DNA of 12,685 bases from Candidatus Eiseniibacteriota bacterium (GCA_013003415.1 JABDJR010000172.1:1-12685); one strand, 5' to 3'. Shown: positions 4,444-12,685, counted from the first letter of the stretch. Numbers and translations are program-made. The notes: generated from the sequence alone by a model not told the origin.

Positions 4444-6852
4444 CTAGTGGTGAGCGTAAGATCCGCCGTCGTTCTTGGGACGGCCAGGGGCGGGCTCAAT
4501 GGGCGTAGGCATCTTTTGAAGGGCCAGCTCCAGAACCTGATCCATATGTGAGACAGGAACGAAGTGAAGCTTCTTTCGAATCTCGGCCGGGATCTCAACC
4601 AGATCCTTCTCGTTGGCGGCTGGAATGAGCACGGTCTTGGCGCCGGCGCGGCTTGCCGCCACCGCTTTCTCGGTCAGCCCACCAATAGGGAGCACCGTTC
4701 CACGGAGCGTGATCTCGCCGGTCATGGCAACATCGGGCAGCGTGGGAATACCGGTGAGGGAGGACACCAGGGCCGTAGCCATGGTGATACCTGCAGAAGG
4801 ACCGTCCTTGGGAATGGCGCCCTCAGGCACATGGATGTGAAGATCAATGTCCTGGAAGAACCACTTGTTGAGCCCGAGCTTCTCCGCATTACGCCGCGCG
4901 TAGGTCATGGCGGCGGAGCCTGACTCTTTCATGACCTCACCCAACTTACCGGTCAGGTTCAGCGTTCCCTTACCCGGGACCGTGGTCACCTCAATCGTCA
5001 TGAGATCGCCACCCGCTTCGGTCCACGCTAGTCCGTTGGCCACGCCGACGCGGTGGGTGCGTTCCAGGGGGCTCTCCACAAACTTGGCCGGGCCAAGGTA
5101 CTTCGCCAAACTCTTGGGAGTAATGCGAACCTTCGACTTCATTTTGCCTTCAGCTTTGTGTCGCGCAACTTTGCGAGCGACCTTGCCGAGCTGACGCTCT
5201 AGGCCTCGCACACCGGCTTCTCTAGTGTACAAGGTAACGATGTCGCGCACCGCCGGGTCGCTAAGCTCCACATCGTCGCCGTCGAGACCGCAGGCCTTGA
5301 GTTGTTTCGGCAGCAAGAACTCTTTGGCAATGCTGAGTTTTTCGGTTTCCAGATAACCGGGAAGTGAAATCACTTCCATACGATCCATGAGTGGCGCAGG
5401 AATGTTCGGCAAGTAGTTAGCCGTGGTAATGAACATGACGCGACTCAGGTCGTAGTCGACCTCAAGATAGTGGTCGTTAAAGTTGTTGTTCTGCTCGGGA
5501 TCCAAAACCTCGAGCAAGGCAGAAGCAGGGTCGCCGCGATGATCCATACCCAGCTTGTCGACTTCGTCGAGCAAGATGAGGGGATTCACGGCGCCGGCTT
5601 TTTTCATCGCCTGGATAATGCGTCCCGGCATGGAACCAATATAGGTACGTCGGTGACCGCGGATTTCGGCTTCGTCCCGCACACCGCCCAGGGACATACG
5701 GACGAACTTGCGCCCCATGGCCCGAGCAATGGACTTGCCGAGGGAGGTCTTGCCTACTCCGGGAGGTCCTACAAAACAAAGAATGGGGCTCTTGAAGTGA
5801 CCTGACAGCTGAACCACCGCCAAGTACTCCAGAATGCGCTCTTTGACCTTGCGCAGACCGTAGTGGTCTTCGTCCATGATGGCCTTCACCTCAGCAAGGT
5901 CGAGGTTGTCGTCGGTACGCTTCTTCCACGGAACCGAAACCATCCAGTCGAGATAGGTCCTTAAGACCGTTGCCTCCGGCGAAATGAAAGACATTTTGGA
6001 AAGACGATCGAGCTCTTTGTCGGCTTTCTCGCGAACTTCTTTGGGCATTCCCGCTTTGCGGATTTGCTCCTCAAGTTCTTCAAGTTCGCCTGCGAATTCG
6101 TTTTGGAAACCGAGTTCCTTACGAATCGCTTTCATTTGCTCGTTTAAATAGAACTCTTTTTGGTTCTTGTGAACTTGGTTCCGAACCTGGCCTTCGATCT
6201 TGCGCTCGAGTTTAATAATCTCCAGCTCTTTGCGAAGAATCTGATTGATCATGCCCAAACGATCTTCAACCGAATCGACTTCCAGCACCTCTTGTTTGTC
6301 CGCCACCTTGAGTTGCAGATGACTTGCCACAGAGAAAGAGAACGCCTGAGGGTCTTCAATCTGGGAGACCGTGTGGTACAGATCTTCGGAGATGCGTCGA
6401 TTCAGACGGCAGTATTCTTCGAACTGGTTTTCAATCGATCGTTTTAGAGCTTCAATTTGGGAATTGTCGGCGGGGACGTCTTCTAAAACATCGAGCCGAG
6501 CCATGAAGAGGCTTTCGGCTTGAATGAGGCGTTTTACCTTGGCTCGGGCGAGACCCTCCACCAACACGCGCATGGTGCCGTCGGGGAGTTTGAAAAGCTG
6601 AAGAATCCGAACCACGGTGCCCAGACGATAGAGATCGTCGATATCGGGATCGACGATGTCGGGGCGCTTCTGCGCGGTTGCGAACAACACGCGGTCACCC
6701 GCCACCGCTTCTTCGACCGCATGAACCGAAGGTTCACGACCCACCAAAAGCGGGACCGTCATGTTGGGGTAAACCACAACATCGCGGAGCGGAAGGAGGG
6801 GAAGTCTTTCTTCGACTTCTAGAATTTCGTCTTCGCGCTCAATACGAATCAA
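4444..6852 (-). CDS. lon: ATP-dependent protease Lon (LonA)
   Basis: An 802-residue cytoplasmic AAA+ serine protease that degrades misfolded and short-lived regulatory proteins. The N-terminal substrate-binding domain (about 17-210) begins LPLLPLRDVVVYP, as in other LonA proteins. A coiled-coil segment follows (about 205-290). The ATPase has Walker A GPPGVGKT (362-369) and Walker B LILLDEVDK (425-433). The C-terminal protease has Ser686 in KDGPSAG and Lys729 in LTEKA, 43 residues apart as in the Escherichia coli dyad. Length is normal. The start appears to be TTG at 6852, one base after the clpX stop (TAA-C-TTG); there is no ATG before the conserved N-terminus. Last gene of the tig-clpP-clpX-lon cluster and very likely co-transcribed with clpX. 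I see no separate promoter or CIRCE element in front of it. Confidence 0.97.
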   Translation of the reverse strand: MIRIEREDEILEVEERLPLLPLRDVVVYPNMTVPLLVGREPSVHAVEEAVAGDRVLFATAQKRPDIVDPDIDDLYRLGTVVRILQLFKLPDGTMRVLVEGLARAKVKRLIQAESLFMARLDVLEDVPADNSQIEALKRSIENQFEEYCRLNRRISEDLYHTVSQIEDPQAFSFSVASHLQLKVADKQEVLEVDSVEDRLGMINQILRKELEIIKLERKIEGQVRNQVHKNQKEFYLNEQMKAIRKELGFQNEFAGELEELEEQIRKAGMPKEVREKADKELDRLSKMSFISPEATVLRTYLDWMVSVPWKKRTDDNLDLAEVKAIMDEDHYGLRKVKERILEYLAVVQLSGHFKSPILCFVGPPGVGKTSLGKSIARAMGRKFVRMSLGGVRDEAEIRGHRRTYIGSMPGRIIQAMKKAGAVNPLILLDEVDKLGMDHRGDPASALLEVLDPEQNNNFNDHYLEVDYDLSRVMFITTANYLPNIPAPLMDRMEVISLPGYLETEKLSIAKEFLLPKQLKACGLDGDDVELSDPAVRDIVTLYTREAGVRGLERQLGKVARKVARHKAEGKMKSKVRITPKSLAKYLGPAKFVESPLERTHRVGVANGLAWTEAGGDLMTIEVTTVPGKGTLNLTGKLGEVMKESGSAAMTYARRNAEKLGLNKWFFQDIDLHIHVPEGAIPKDGPSAGITMATALVSSLTGIPTLPDVAMTGEITLRGTVLPIGGLTEKAVAASRAGAKTVLIPAANEKDLVEIPAEIRKKLHFVPVSHMDQVLELALQKMPTPIEPAPGRPKNDGGSYAHH

Positions 6853-6853
6853 G

Positions 6854-8119
6854 TTAGGCGCCTTTGGCTTTAGATTCCTTTTCCCAGGTAATCAGAGGAG
6901 GCGTCTTCTTCCGAACGACTTCTTCAGTCACTTCGATCCGACTCACCCCGGTTTGGGAAGGAATGTCATACATGATTTCGAGCATGGCTTCTTCGAGAAC
7001 GGCGCGGAGACCGCGAGCCCCCGTGCCACGCTTCATGGCGATCTGGGAGGCAGCTCGAAGAGCTCCCTCGGTGAAGTGAATGTCGACGCCTTCCATATCA
7101 AAGAACTTGCGGTACTGCTTGGTAATCGCGTTCTTTGGTTTGGTGAGGATTTCAACCATGGCGTCTTCGTCGAGACTTTCCAAGGTTGCCACAACCGGGA
7201 GACGACCCACCAACTCGGGAATTAGACCGTAGCGAAGCATATCTTCGGGTTCGACTTTGGCCAAAATCTGACCGAGGTTGATATCTTCTTTGCCTTTGAT
7301 GTCGGCATTGAAGCCCATCTCTTTGCGACCGGTGCGTCGCTCAATGACCTTGTCGAGGCCTTCGAAAGCACCACCGCAGATGAACAGAATGTCTTTGGAA
7401 TTGACTTCGATGTACTTCTGTTGCGGATGCTTGCGCCCGCCCTGGGGCGGGACATTGGCCACCGTACCCTCAAGAATCTTGAGCAGGGCCTGCTGCACAC
7501 CCTCACCCGACACGTCGCGGGTGATGGAGGGGTTCTCGCTCTTGCGCGAAATCTTGTCGATCTCGTCGATGTAAACAATGCCGTGTTCAGCGTTCACCAA
7601 GTTGAAGTCGGCAGCTTGAAGCAAGCGAACCAGAATGTTCTCGACGTCTTCACCGACATAACCCGCCTCGGTCAACGAGGTGGCGTCGATGATGGCGAAG
7701 GGAACCTTCAAAATCTTGGACATGGTTTGAGCAAGCAGCGTCTTACCCGTACCCGTGGGGCCGATCAAAAGAATGTTGGACTTCTCGAGTTCAACATCAT
7801 CTTTCAAAGTGGGGCTATAGATGCGCTTGTAGTGGTTATACACCGCAACCGCGAGCGTCTTCTTGGCCTGGTCTTGGCCAATCACGTACTCGTCGAGAAT
7901 ACGTTTGATCTCTGCGGGTTTGGGTAAGCCTTCTTTTCCAACCGGCATCTCGCGATCGGCTTCGCCGTCGAGAATGTCGTTGCAAAGCTTGACGCATTCG
8001 CTGCAGATGTAAACAGACGGACCCGACACAAGACGACTAACTTCGTCTTGGCCACGGCCGCAGAAGGAACATTTAATGGGATGAGGAGTCGACACGCTGC
8101 TTTTGAATCCCTTCCTCAC
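6854..8119 (-). CDS. clpX: ClpX, ATPase subunit of the ClpXP protease
   Basis: A AAA+ unfoldase that recognises, unfolds and feeds proteins into ClpP; hexameric and cytoplasmic. Up to 421 residues. The N-terminal zinc-binding domain has C17, C20, C39 and C42. Walker A is GPTGTGKT (120-127), the pore loop GYVG is at 153-156, Walker B IVYIDEIDK at 181-189, the RKH loop at 229-231, the ClpP-docking tripeptide MGF at 268-270 (IGF in Escherichia coli), the arginine finger R306 in PELVGRLP and sensor 2 GARGLR at 367-372. All key residues are present. The start is uncertain: GTG at 8119 gives the length listed but has little ribosome binding signal; GTG at 8095 (residue 9) has AGGAAGGG upstream. The gene follows clpP after a 133-base gap and ends one base before lon. 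Confidence 0.96.
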   Translation of the reverse strand: MRKGFKSSVSTPHPIKCSFCGRGQDEVSRLVSGPSVYICSECVKLCNDILDGEADREMPVGKEGLPKPAEIKRILDEYVIGQDQAKKTLAVAVYNHYKRIYSPTLKDDVELEKSNILLIGPTGTGKTLLAQTMSKILKVPFAIIDATSLTEAGYVGEDVENILVRLLQAADFNLVNAEHGIVYIDEIDKISRKSENPSITRDVSGEGVQQALLKILEGTVANVPPQGGRKHPQQKYIEVNSKDILFICGGAFEGLDKVIERRTGRKEMGFNADIKGKEDINLGQILAKVEPEDMLRYGLIPELVGRLPVVATLESLDEDAMVEILTKPKNAITKQYRKFFDMEGVDIHFTEGALRAASQIAMKRGTGARGLRAVLEEAMLEIMYDIPSQTGVSRIEVTEEVVRKKTPPLITWEKESKAKGA

Positions 8120-8252
8120 CTAACCCACGGCACGTAAGGGGTAGGCGCACTAACTTCTTGGGGAGTCGGTCACGAAGACTGGACTCCTATAAGTTTACGT
8201 TACTTTGGCGTTCCGCCCAAGGCTTGCCTTGGGGGCTCTCAGAGTTATCGGT
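8120..8252. other. clpP-clpX intercistronic region with two hairpins
   Basis: These 133 bases hold two inverted repeats. CCCAAGGC-TT-GCCTTGGG (8216-8233) is a perfect 8-bp palindromic stem. GGAGTC...GACTCC (8162-8187) has an inner GTC/GAC stem. Neither is followed by a T-run in the minus direction, so they are not typical terminators. They could mark mRNA processing, a leader for separate clpX transcription, or stability elements. Confidence 0.55.
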
Positions 8253-8843
8253 CTATTCGGTAGATCGCTTAGAAATTACCTCGTCAACCAGCCCGTACTC
8301 TTTGGCCTCGGTCCCGGACATGAAGAAGTTGCGATCGGTGTCGTTTACGATTTTATCGAGGCTTTGCCCCGTGTGCTCCGCCAAAATGTTGTTCAATTTG
8401 TCCCGGATGAGGAGCATTTCCTTGGTGTAAATCTCCACATCTGAGGCCTGGCCTTGGGTTCCGCCCAAAGGCTGATGGATCATGACCCGTCCGTTGGGAA
8501 GAATGGACCGTTTTCCAGCCTTTCCTGCGGCAAGGAGGACCGCGCCCATACTGGCAGCCTGTCCCATGCAAGTCGTTGCCACATCGGGCTTAATGAACTG
8601 CATGGTGTCGTAAATACCCAGGCCGGCACTGACCGAGCCACCCGGGCTGTTGATATAAAAATGAATATCCTTGTCAGGATCGTCGGCTTCCAAGAAGAGA
8701 AGCTGGGCAATGATGAGGTTGGCCACCACGTCATCCACCGGCGTTCCCAAAAAAATGATGCGATCTTTCAACAATCGCGAATAAATATCATAGGCCCGCT
8801 CGCCGCGGGCAGATTGTTCAACAACTATGGGAACCAAAGACAT
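8253..8843 (-). CDS. clpP: ClpP protease subunit with Asn at the catalytic Asp position
   Basis: The proteolytic barrel of ClpXP, 196 residues, normal for the family. The N-terminus MSLVPIVVEQ carries the usual conserved segment with hardly any propeptide. Catalytic S98 lies in GQAASMG and H123 in MIHQP. The third triad residue, 49 positions after the His as in Escherichia coli (H122/D171), is N172 in DTDRNFF; most ClpPs have Asp here (DTDRD). Listeria monocytogenes ClpP1 is a known natural Asn case. The rest of the active site and the ring-contact segments look intact. The ATG has AGGAGGG 10 bases upstream, placed inside the last codons of tig, so translation is probably coupled to tig. clpX follows, which provides its ATPase partner. 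Confidence 0.96.
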   Translation of the reverse strand: MSLVPIVVEQSARGERAYDIYSRLLKDRIIFLGTPVDDVVANLIIAQLLFLEADDPDKDIHFYINSPGGSVSAGLGIYDTMQFIKPDVATTCMGQAASMGAVLLAAGKAGKRSILPNGRVMIHQPLGGTQGQASDVEIYTKEMLLIRDKLNNILAEHTGQSLDKIVNDTDRNFFMSGTEAKEYGLVDEVISKRSTE

Positions 8844-8849
8844 GGGCTG

Positions 8850-10127
8850 CTATCCCTCCTGAGCCTTAATGTCGACAGACACTTCGGTGATATCGGCAAG
8901 CTCGAGAAGCTTTTCTGTGACTCGCCGCTTGAGAAGATCGTCGTATAGACGGTCTAAACCGCCTTCTTTCTTAAGTTGGGCTTTGATTTTAGCCGCAGGT
9001 TGATTCTCCCGCGACGCAAAACCCTCAATCTCCTTATCGAGATCCTTATCGGATACTTGAATTTCTTCCTGCTTGGCGAGGGCATTTATGAGGAAATCGA
9101 ACCGATATCGATTCTCCACTCCCTCGCGATAACTATCGGCGAGCTTCTGTTTTTCCTCTTCGGGGAGGGGCTTTTGCTCCTCGGCCTGAGCTACGATTCG
9201 CTCGATAGTACGGTTTACGAGACCTTGAGGGACATCAAAGGGGTTTAGCTCGAGGATCTTGCCCACCAAAGAATCGGTGAGAACACGCTGGGCGTGCATT
9301 TGCGCTTCTGCTTCATGATTTAACTGAATCTGCTCACGGAGCATCTCCACCGTGGCATCTTCTTTACCCATTACCCCCTGGGCAAAGGAATCATCCAATT
9401 CGGGCCAAACCTTTTCTTGAACTTCCACCACCTCAACGTCGAAGGTCTTGGCTTTTCCGGCTAATTCCACATCGGGGTAGTCGTCGGGGAAAGGCAAATC
9501 GATGGCTTTCTTGTCACCGGCCGCAGCCCCCTCGAGACCCTTGGAAAAGGCCTCCGGAGTGCGTTCACCGCCGATTTCAAGCTCGGCTTCGATGGGGTCC
9601 TGGTCTTCGGTTCCCTGCTCAAGGTAGCTGATTTTGACGATGTCGCCGGCTTTTGCCGGGCGATCCACCGGGCCGGGAGTCGCTCGCTGCTCGCGTAGGG
9701 CGTCGAAAGTCTCATCGATCATGTCGCTGTCGACATTGGGCACTTCCTTGGTGACGGCCAGACCCTTATAACCGGTAATTTCAAGTTCGGGGGCAATTTC
9801 AACGCTCGCCTTGAACTTGAGGGGCTCCCCGGGCTCGAAGTGAAGATCGTCGATGCTGGGATCCCCCAAAGGGCGGATGCTGTTTTCCCGAAGCGCCTCG
9901 TCGAGGGCTCGGGGAATCACCCGCTGAAGAAGCTCGTTGCCAAGGCTATCGCCCAGATGCTTCTCGGCTAGCTCGAAAGGGACCTTTCCCTTTCGAAAAC
10001 CGGGGAGGTTGAGTGTTTTCCGAAACGATTCAATAACCGCCTTCTTCTCTTTCTCAACCTGATCGTTATCAACTTCGATGTCGAGAACCCGCTTCCAGGC
10101 TGGTTCTTCCGTGACAGTGACCTTCAT
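8850..10127 (-). CDS. tig: Trigger factor, ribosome-associated chaperone
   Basis: Binds ribosomal protein L23 at the exit tunnel and shields nascent chains; it also has peptidyl-prolyl isomerase activity. With the start at 10127 it has 425 residues, close to the usual 430. The N-terminal ribosome-binding domain has GFRKGK with F44-R45-K46, the same numbers as in Escherichia coli, which supports this start. The FKBP-type domain lies about 145-245 (AKAGDIVKISY, ELEIGGERTPEAFSKGLEGAAAG), followed by the helical C-terminal arms rich in Glu and Lys. An alternative ATG at 10139 adds four residues. The frame stays open to 10211, but that would run into the tRNA gene and is rejected. No strong ribosome binding site is visible for either start. 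It lies 41 bases after tRNA-Leu and 6 bases before clpP. Confidence 0.95.
   Translation of the reverse strand: MKVTVTEEPAWKRVLDIEVDNDQVEKEKKAVIESFRKTLNLPGFRKGKVPFELAEKHLGDSLGNELLQRVIPRALDEALRENSIRPLGDPSIDDLHFEPGEPLKFKASVEIAPELEITGYKGLAVTKEVPNVDSDMIDETFDALREQRATPGPVDRPAKAGDIVKISYLEQGTEDQDPIEAELEIGGERTPEAFSKGLEGAAAGDKKAIDLPFPDDYPDVELAGKAKTFDVEVVEVQEKVWPELDDSFAQGVMGKEDATVEMLREQIQLNHEAEAQMHAQRVLTDSLVGKILELNPFDVPQGLVNRTIERIVAQAEEQKPLPEEEKQKLADSYREGVENRYRFDFLINALAKQEEIQVSDKDLDKEIEGFASRENQPAAKIKAQLKKEGGLDRLYDDLLKRRVTEKLLELADITEVSVDIKAQEG
8854..8860 (-). promoter_or_regulatory. Ribosome binding site of clpP inside the end of tig
   Basis: AGGAGGG on the minus strand overlaps the last codons of trigger factor and stands 10 bases before the clpP ATG at 8843. 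Confidence 0.8.
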
Positions 10128-10150
10128 GACATTTTCCATTTCAAATTGTT

Positions 10151-10166
10151 TGGGTGTTCTAACCCA
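10151..10166 (-). other. Short hairpin between tRNA-Leu and tig
   Basis: TGGGT and ACCCA pair around a 6-base loop directly after the tRNA CCA end. No T-run follows, so it does not look like a terminator and leaves read-through from the tRNA into tig open. Confidence 0.4.
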
Positions 10167-10168
10167 GT

Positions 10169-10254
<86 letters not shown>

Positions 10255-10294
10255 AGAATCCAGGTAAGAAAAAGTAAGGCAAGAAATGTAGCAA

Positions 10295-11350
10295 TTAGGC
10301 GGTCAGAAGCCCAGCCAGCAAATCGCCGATTTCCGCAGTATTCATCCCGGTGTCCGAACCGAGGCTTGGGATCTTCTTGGTGGTAAGGGCGTTTCCGATG
10401 GCGTTCTCGATGGCCTTGGCCGCCTCAAACTCACCTAAAAACTCAAACATGAGCCCGGCTGAGGCCACTGCCGCCACCGGATTGGCTAAATGCTTGCCGG
10501 CGATATCAGGGGCCGAGCCATGGACCGGCTCAAACATGCCGCAAACCCCCGGGTGAATGTTCGCGCTGGCCGCGCCGCCAATACCGCCCTGCAGAGTGGC
10601 TCCGAGATCGGTAACGATGTCTCCGAACATATTGGGGGCCACCACCACTTCAAACTGGGCAGGATTCTCAACCATAGCCATGGTGCAGGCATCGACGTAT
10701 AGATAGTTGCGTTCGACCTCGGGAAATTCACTCCCCAGTTGTTCGAACACGCGACGCCAGAGATCGTAGGCCCGCATGGCGTTTGCCTTGTCGACCACGG
10801 TCAGCTTTTTCTTTTCGCGCTTCATGGCAAGTTCAAAGGCGTAGCGAATCACACGCTCGGTTCCCTTGTAGGTCAGGATTAGCTCCTGAGTAGCCACCTC
10901 GTCGACGGTTCCCTTTTTGAAGAACGCAAAACTGTTCACGTACATGTCTTCGGTGTTCTCGCGAACCACTTCGAAGTTGACGGTTTCCGGAGTGGCCCCT
11001 TTCACCGGGGACAAGTGCTCGGCAAACAATTTGATGGGACGGTGGTTTACATAGAGGTCGAGACCGAAACGGCAACCCGCCACCACGGCGCGCTCAATCA
11101 ATCCAGGCTCTAAGCGAGGGTCACCCAAAGCTCCAAGGAGTACCGCGTCGTGATCACGATACTCATCGAGGGCCGAGTCGGGCATAAGCTCGCCCGTCTT
11201 GAGATAGTGATCGGCGCTCCAGGGGTAGTCGGTGGTTTCCATATTGAAACCAAACTTGCTTCCCGCGGCGCGGGCAACTTTCAAAGCCTCAGCCGTTACC
11301 TCAGGACCAATCCCGTCTCCACCGATCACGGCAATGCGATAGCTTTTCAT
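10295..11350 (-). CDS. leuB: Isopropylmalate/isocitrate dehydrogenase-family oxidative decarboxylase (LeuB-like)
   Basis: A 351-residue beta-decarboxylating dehydrogenase. With the start at 11350 the residues match Thermus thermophilus LeuB almost by number: R94 and R104 (CRFGLDLYVNHRP), R130, Y137, K188, D220, and D244/D248 in FGDIVTDL. HGSAPDIAGK (278-286) with Asp282 indicates NAD preference. 3-Isopropylmalate dehydrogenase is the most likely function, but tartrate or D-malate dehydrogenases share the fold and parts of the sequence (WSADHYLKTGELMP), and no other leucine genes are next to it, so the symbol is provisional. The ATG is preceded by GGAGAGG at 13 bases, overlapping the end of the thiolase gene. 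A frame open to 11422 would add 24 residues that overlap the thiolase and lie before the conserved IAVIGGDGIGPEV start, so it is rejected. Confidence 0.85.
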   Translation of the reverse strand: MKSYRIAVIGGDGIGPEVTAEALKVARAAGSKFGFNMETTDYPWSADHYLKTGELMPDSALDEYRDHDAVLLGALGDPRLEPGLIERAVVAGCRFGLDLYVNHRPIKLFAEHLSPVKGATPETVNFEVVRENTEDMYVNSFAFFKKGTVDEVATQELILTYKGTERVIRYAFELAMKREKKKLTVVDKANAMRAYDLWRRVFEQLGSEFPEVERNYLYVDACTMAMVENPAQFEVVVAPNMFGDIVTDLGATLQGGIGGAASANIHPGVCGMFEPVHGSAPDIAGKHLANPVAAVASAGLMFEFLGEFEAAKAIENAIGNALTTKKIPSLGSDTGMNTAEIGDLLAGLLTA

Positions 11351-11360
11351 GAAGTCTTGT

Positions 11361-12575
11361 TTACCTCTCCACCAAGAGAGCGATGCCTTGACCGCCTCCA
11401 ATACAAGCGCTTGCGATACCACGCTTGACTCCCCGACGCTTCATTTCTTTGGTCAGGGTGAGAACCAGGCGGCTTCCGGTGGCGCCCAGGGGATGCCCGA
11501 GGGCAATGGCCCCACCATTGACGTTCACCTTATCGCGGTTCAGCTCGAGAGCGCGTTCCACCGAAAGATACTGGGCCGCGAAGGCTTCGTTGATTTCGAA
11601 GAGATCGATGTCGTCGACCGTGAGACCGGTTTGCTCCAACACACCTTTGATGGCCGGTACGGGACCGATGCCCATTTCGCTGGGTTCCACGCCCTGAACA
11701 TGCCAAGCCGTAATACGCCCAAGCGGCTCCTTGCCTAAGGATTTCGTGGTTGCTTCATCGGCGATGACTAAACTTGCCGCACCATCCACAATGCCGCTCG
11801 CATTCCCGGCGGTCACCGTGCCTTCTTTGCTGAAGGCGGCGCGGAGTTTTGCCAAGCCCTCGATGGTGCTTTGGGGCATGAGGTGATCATCTTTGTCGAT
11901 GGTCAGGGTCTTACGTCCGGCGCGCACTTCCACCGGAACGATTTCTTCGCCTAGAAGCCCGGACTCCTGAGCGCGGAAGGCTTCGGTTTGGCTACGCAAC
12001 GCGTATTGATCTTGCTCTTCTCGGGTAACGCCGTGCTTGGTGGCTAAGTTTTCCGCGGTCTGGGCCATGTACAAGTTGCATTGCGTATCCAAGAGACCCA
12101 ACATGAGCGAATCTTCGAGCTTGCCCTGACCCAACTTAAACCCGGCCCGGGCTCCGTAGATAACGTGGGGCGACTGACTCATGTTCTCGGTGCCGCCCGC
12201 CAACACCACCTTGGCTTCTCCAAGCATGATCTGTTCGGAGGCGCTCATGAGAGCTTGGATGCCGCTTCCGCAAAGTCGGTTTACGGTGAGTGCAGGAACG
12301 TCGATGGGCACTCCTGCCTTGAGACCAACGTGACGCGCACCGTACAGAGCATCGCCTGAAGTCTGCATCACGTTTCCGAAAATCACCTGGTCCACTTGAT
12401 CGGGGGCCACGCCGCTCCGTTTGAGAGCTTCGGCGGCGGCGACGCCACCCAACTCAAGAGCGCTGGTGCGACCGAAGGCACCTCCGGGGCGACCATCGCC
12501 GGTGCGCGAACCTTCGTACTCACACATGGGAGTGCGTGCACCGTCGAGAATAAAAACAGGTTGTTGGACTTTCAT
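11361..12575 (-). CDS. Acetyl-CoA acetyltransferase / thiolase
   Basis: A 404-residue thiolase that condenses or cleaves acyl-CoA at the beta-keto position, as in acetoacetyl-CoA formation or fatty-acid beta-oxidation. The nucleophile is C102 in NRLCGSG. The oxyanion and catalytic segments are NEAF (329-332), H361 in GHPLGATG and C391 in SACIGGGQG; all are intact. It is about ten residues longer than typical bacterial enzymes because of an insertion after RTP near the N-terminus (about residues 17-33, with SRTGDGRPGG). The ATG follows GGAAAGG at about 9 bases. A crotonase-family gene ends 53 bases upstream and the dehydrogenase starts 10 bases downstream, so it probably forms an acyl-CoA operon with the former. 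Biosynthetic and degradative roles cannot be separated here. Confidence 0.93.
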   Translation of the reverse strand: MKVQQPVFILDGARTPMCEYEGSRTGDGRPGGAFGRTSALELGGVAAAEALKRSGVAPDQVDQVIFGNVMQTSGDALYGARHVGLKAGVPIDVPALTVNRLCGSGIQALMSASEQIMLGEAKVVLAGGTENMSQSPHVIYGARAGFKLGQGKLEDSLMLGLLDTQCNLYMAQTAENLATKHGVTREEQDQYALRSQTEAFRAQESGLLGEEIVPVEVRAGRKTLTIDKDDHLMPQSTIEGLAKLRAAFSKEGTVTAGNASGIVDGAASLVIADEATTKSLGKEPLGRITAWHVQGVEPSEMGIGPVPAIKGVLEQTGLTVDDIDLFEINEAFAAQYLSVERALELNRDKVNVNGGAIALGHPLGATGSRLVLTLTKEMKRRGVKRGIASACIGGGQGIALLVER

Positions 12576-12628
12576 AATTTCTAACCTTTCCTAATTGCTT
12601 CCGAGGCTGTGAATCTTCGAAGGGGAAG

Positions 12629-12685
12629 TTACTTTCCCTTGAATTCCGGGCGCCGCTTTTCCAAGAAGGCGGCTAAACCTTCGGT
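12629..12685 (-). CDS. Crotonase-family (enoyl-CoA hydratase-like) protein, C-terminal end only
   Basis: Only the last 18 codons are in the window, reading TEGLAAFLEKRRPEFKGK before TAA at 12631-12629. The pattern EG-x-x-AFLEKRxPxFKGK is the usual end of enoyl-CoA hydratases and 3-hydroxybutyryl-CoA dehydratases. The active-site part lies outside. It is the gene upstream of the thiolase, separated by 53 bases without a clear terminator, which fits an acyl-CoA pathway operon. Confidence 0.75.
   Translation of the reverse strand, partial: TEGLAAFLEKRRPEFKGK

Noticed and set aside
7421..7927. Plus-strand open frame of 168 codons
   Set aside because: It is antisense to the conserved core of clpX; its composition mirrors the coding strand.
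11351..11422. Extension of the LeuB-like enzyme by 24 residues
   Set aside because: It overlaps the thiolase gene and lies before the conserved N-terminus; LeuB residue numbering fits the start at 11350.

Overview
The window reads as a chromosomal segment of a Gram-negative bacterium. The order tRNA-Leu, tig, clpP, clpX, lon is one I associate with deltaproteobacterial-type genomes (Desulfobacterota, Myxococcota, Bdellovibrionota and relatives). Two proteins with PEP-CTERM sorting tails imply an outer membrane and an exosortase encoded elsewhere. The phylum call is an inference from gene order, not a measurement. Every gene I can support lies on the minus strand, so transcription runs from high to low coordinates.

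In transcription order, the right edge holds the last 18 codons of a crotonase-family (enoyl-CoA hydratase-like) protein, then an acetyl-CoA acetyltransferase-type thiolase (11361-12575) and an isopropylmalate/isocitrate dehydrogenase-family enzyme (10295-11350). Next come tRNA-Leu(UAG) (10169-10254) and the protein quality-control cluster: trigger factor (8850-10127), ClpP (8253-8843), ClpX (6854-8119) and Lon (4444-6852). These four proteins fold nascent chains and degrade damaged or tagged proteins. ClpP has Asn where the catalytic Asp of the Ser-His-Asp triad should be.

After lon the character changes. Two short paralogous genes for secreted PEP-CTERM proteins (3351-4043 and 2190-2831) stand alone, each with its own long upstream region, a good ribosome binding site and a rho-independent terminator. 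Both have a -24/-12 (sigma-54) promoter match with exact GG-N10-GC spacing, about 100 nt before the start codon. About 115-120 bp upstream of each promoter is a related GTC-N9-GAC element. One of the two also has a perfect 20-bp palindrome further upstream. This looks like an enhancer-dependent regulatory unit, consistent with the known link between PEP-CTERM genes, the PrsK/PrsR two-component system and RpoN.

At the left end, a class V aminotransferase (725-1864) overlaps by four bases (ATGA) the start of D-3-phosphoglycerate dehydrogenase (serA, cut by the window edge). The pair suggests a serine or phosphoserine branch. No insertion sequence, CRISPR array, phage gene or plus-strand gene could be supported. 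The main points of interest are the shared regulatory architecture of the two PEP-CTERM genes and the Asn172 ClpP.
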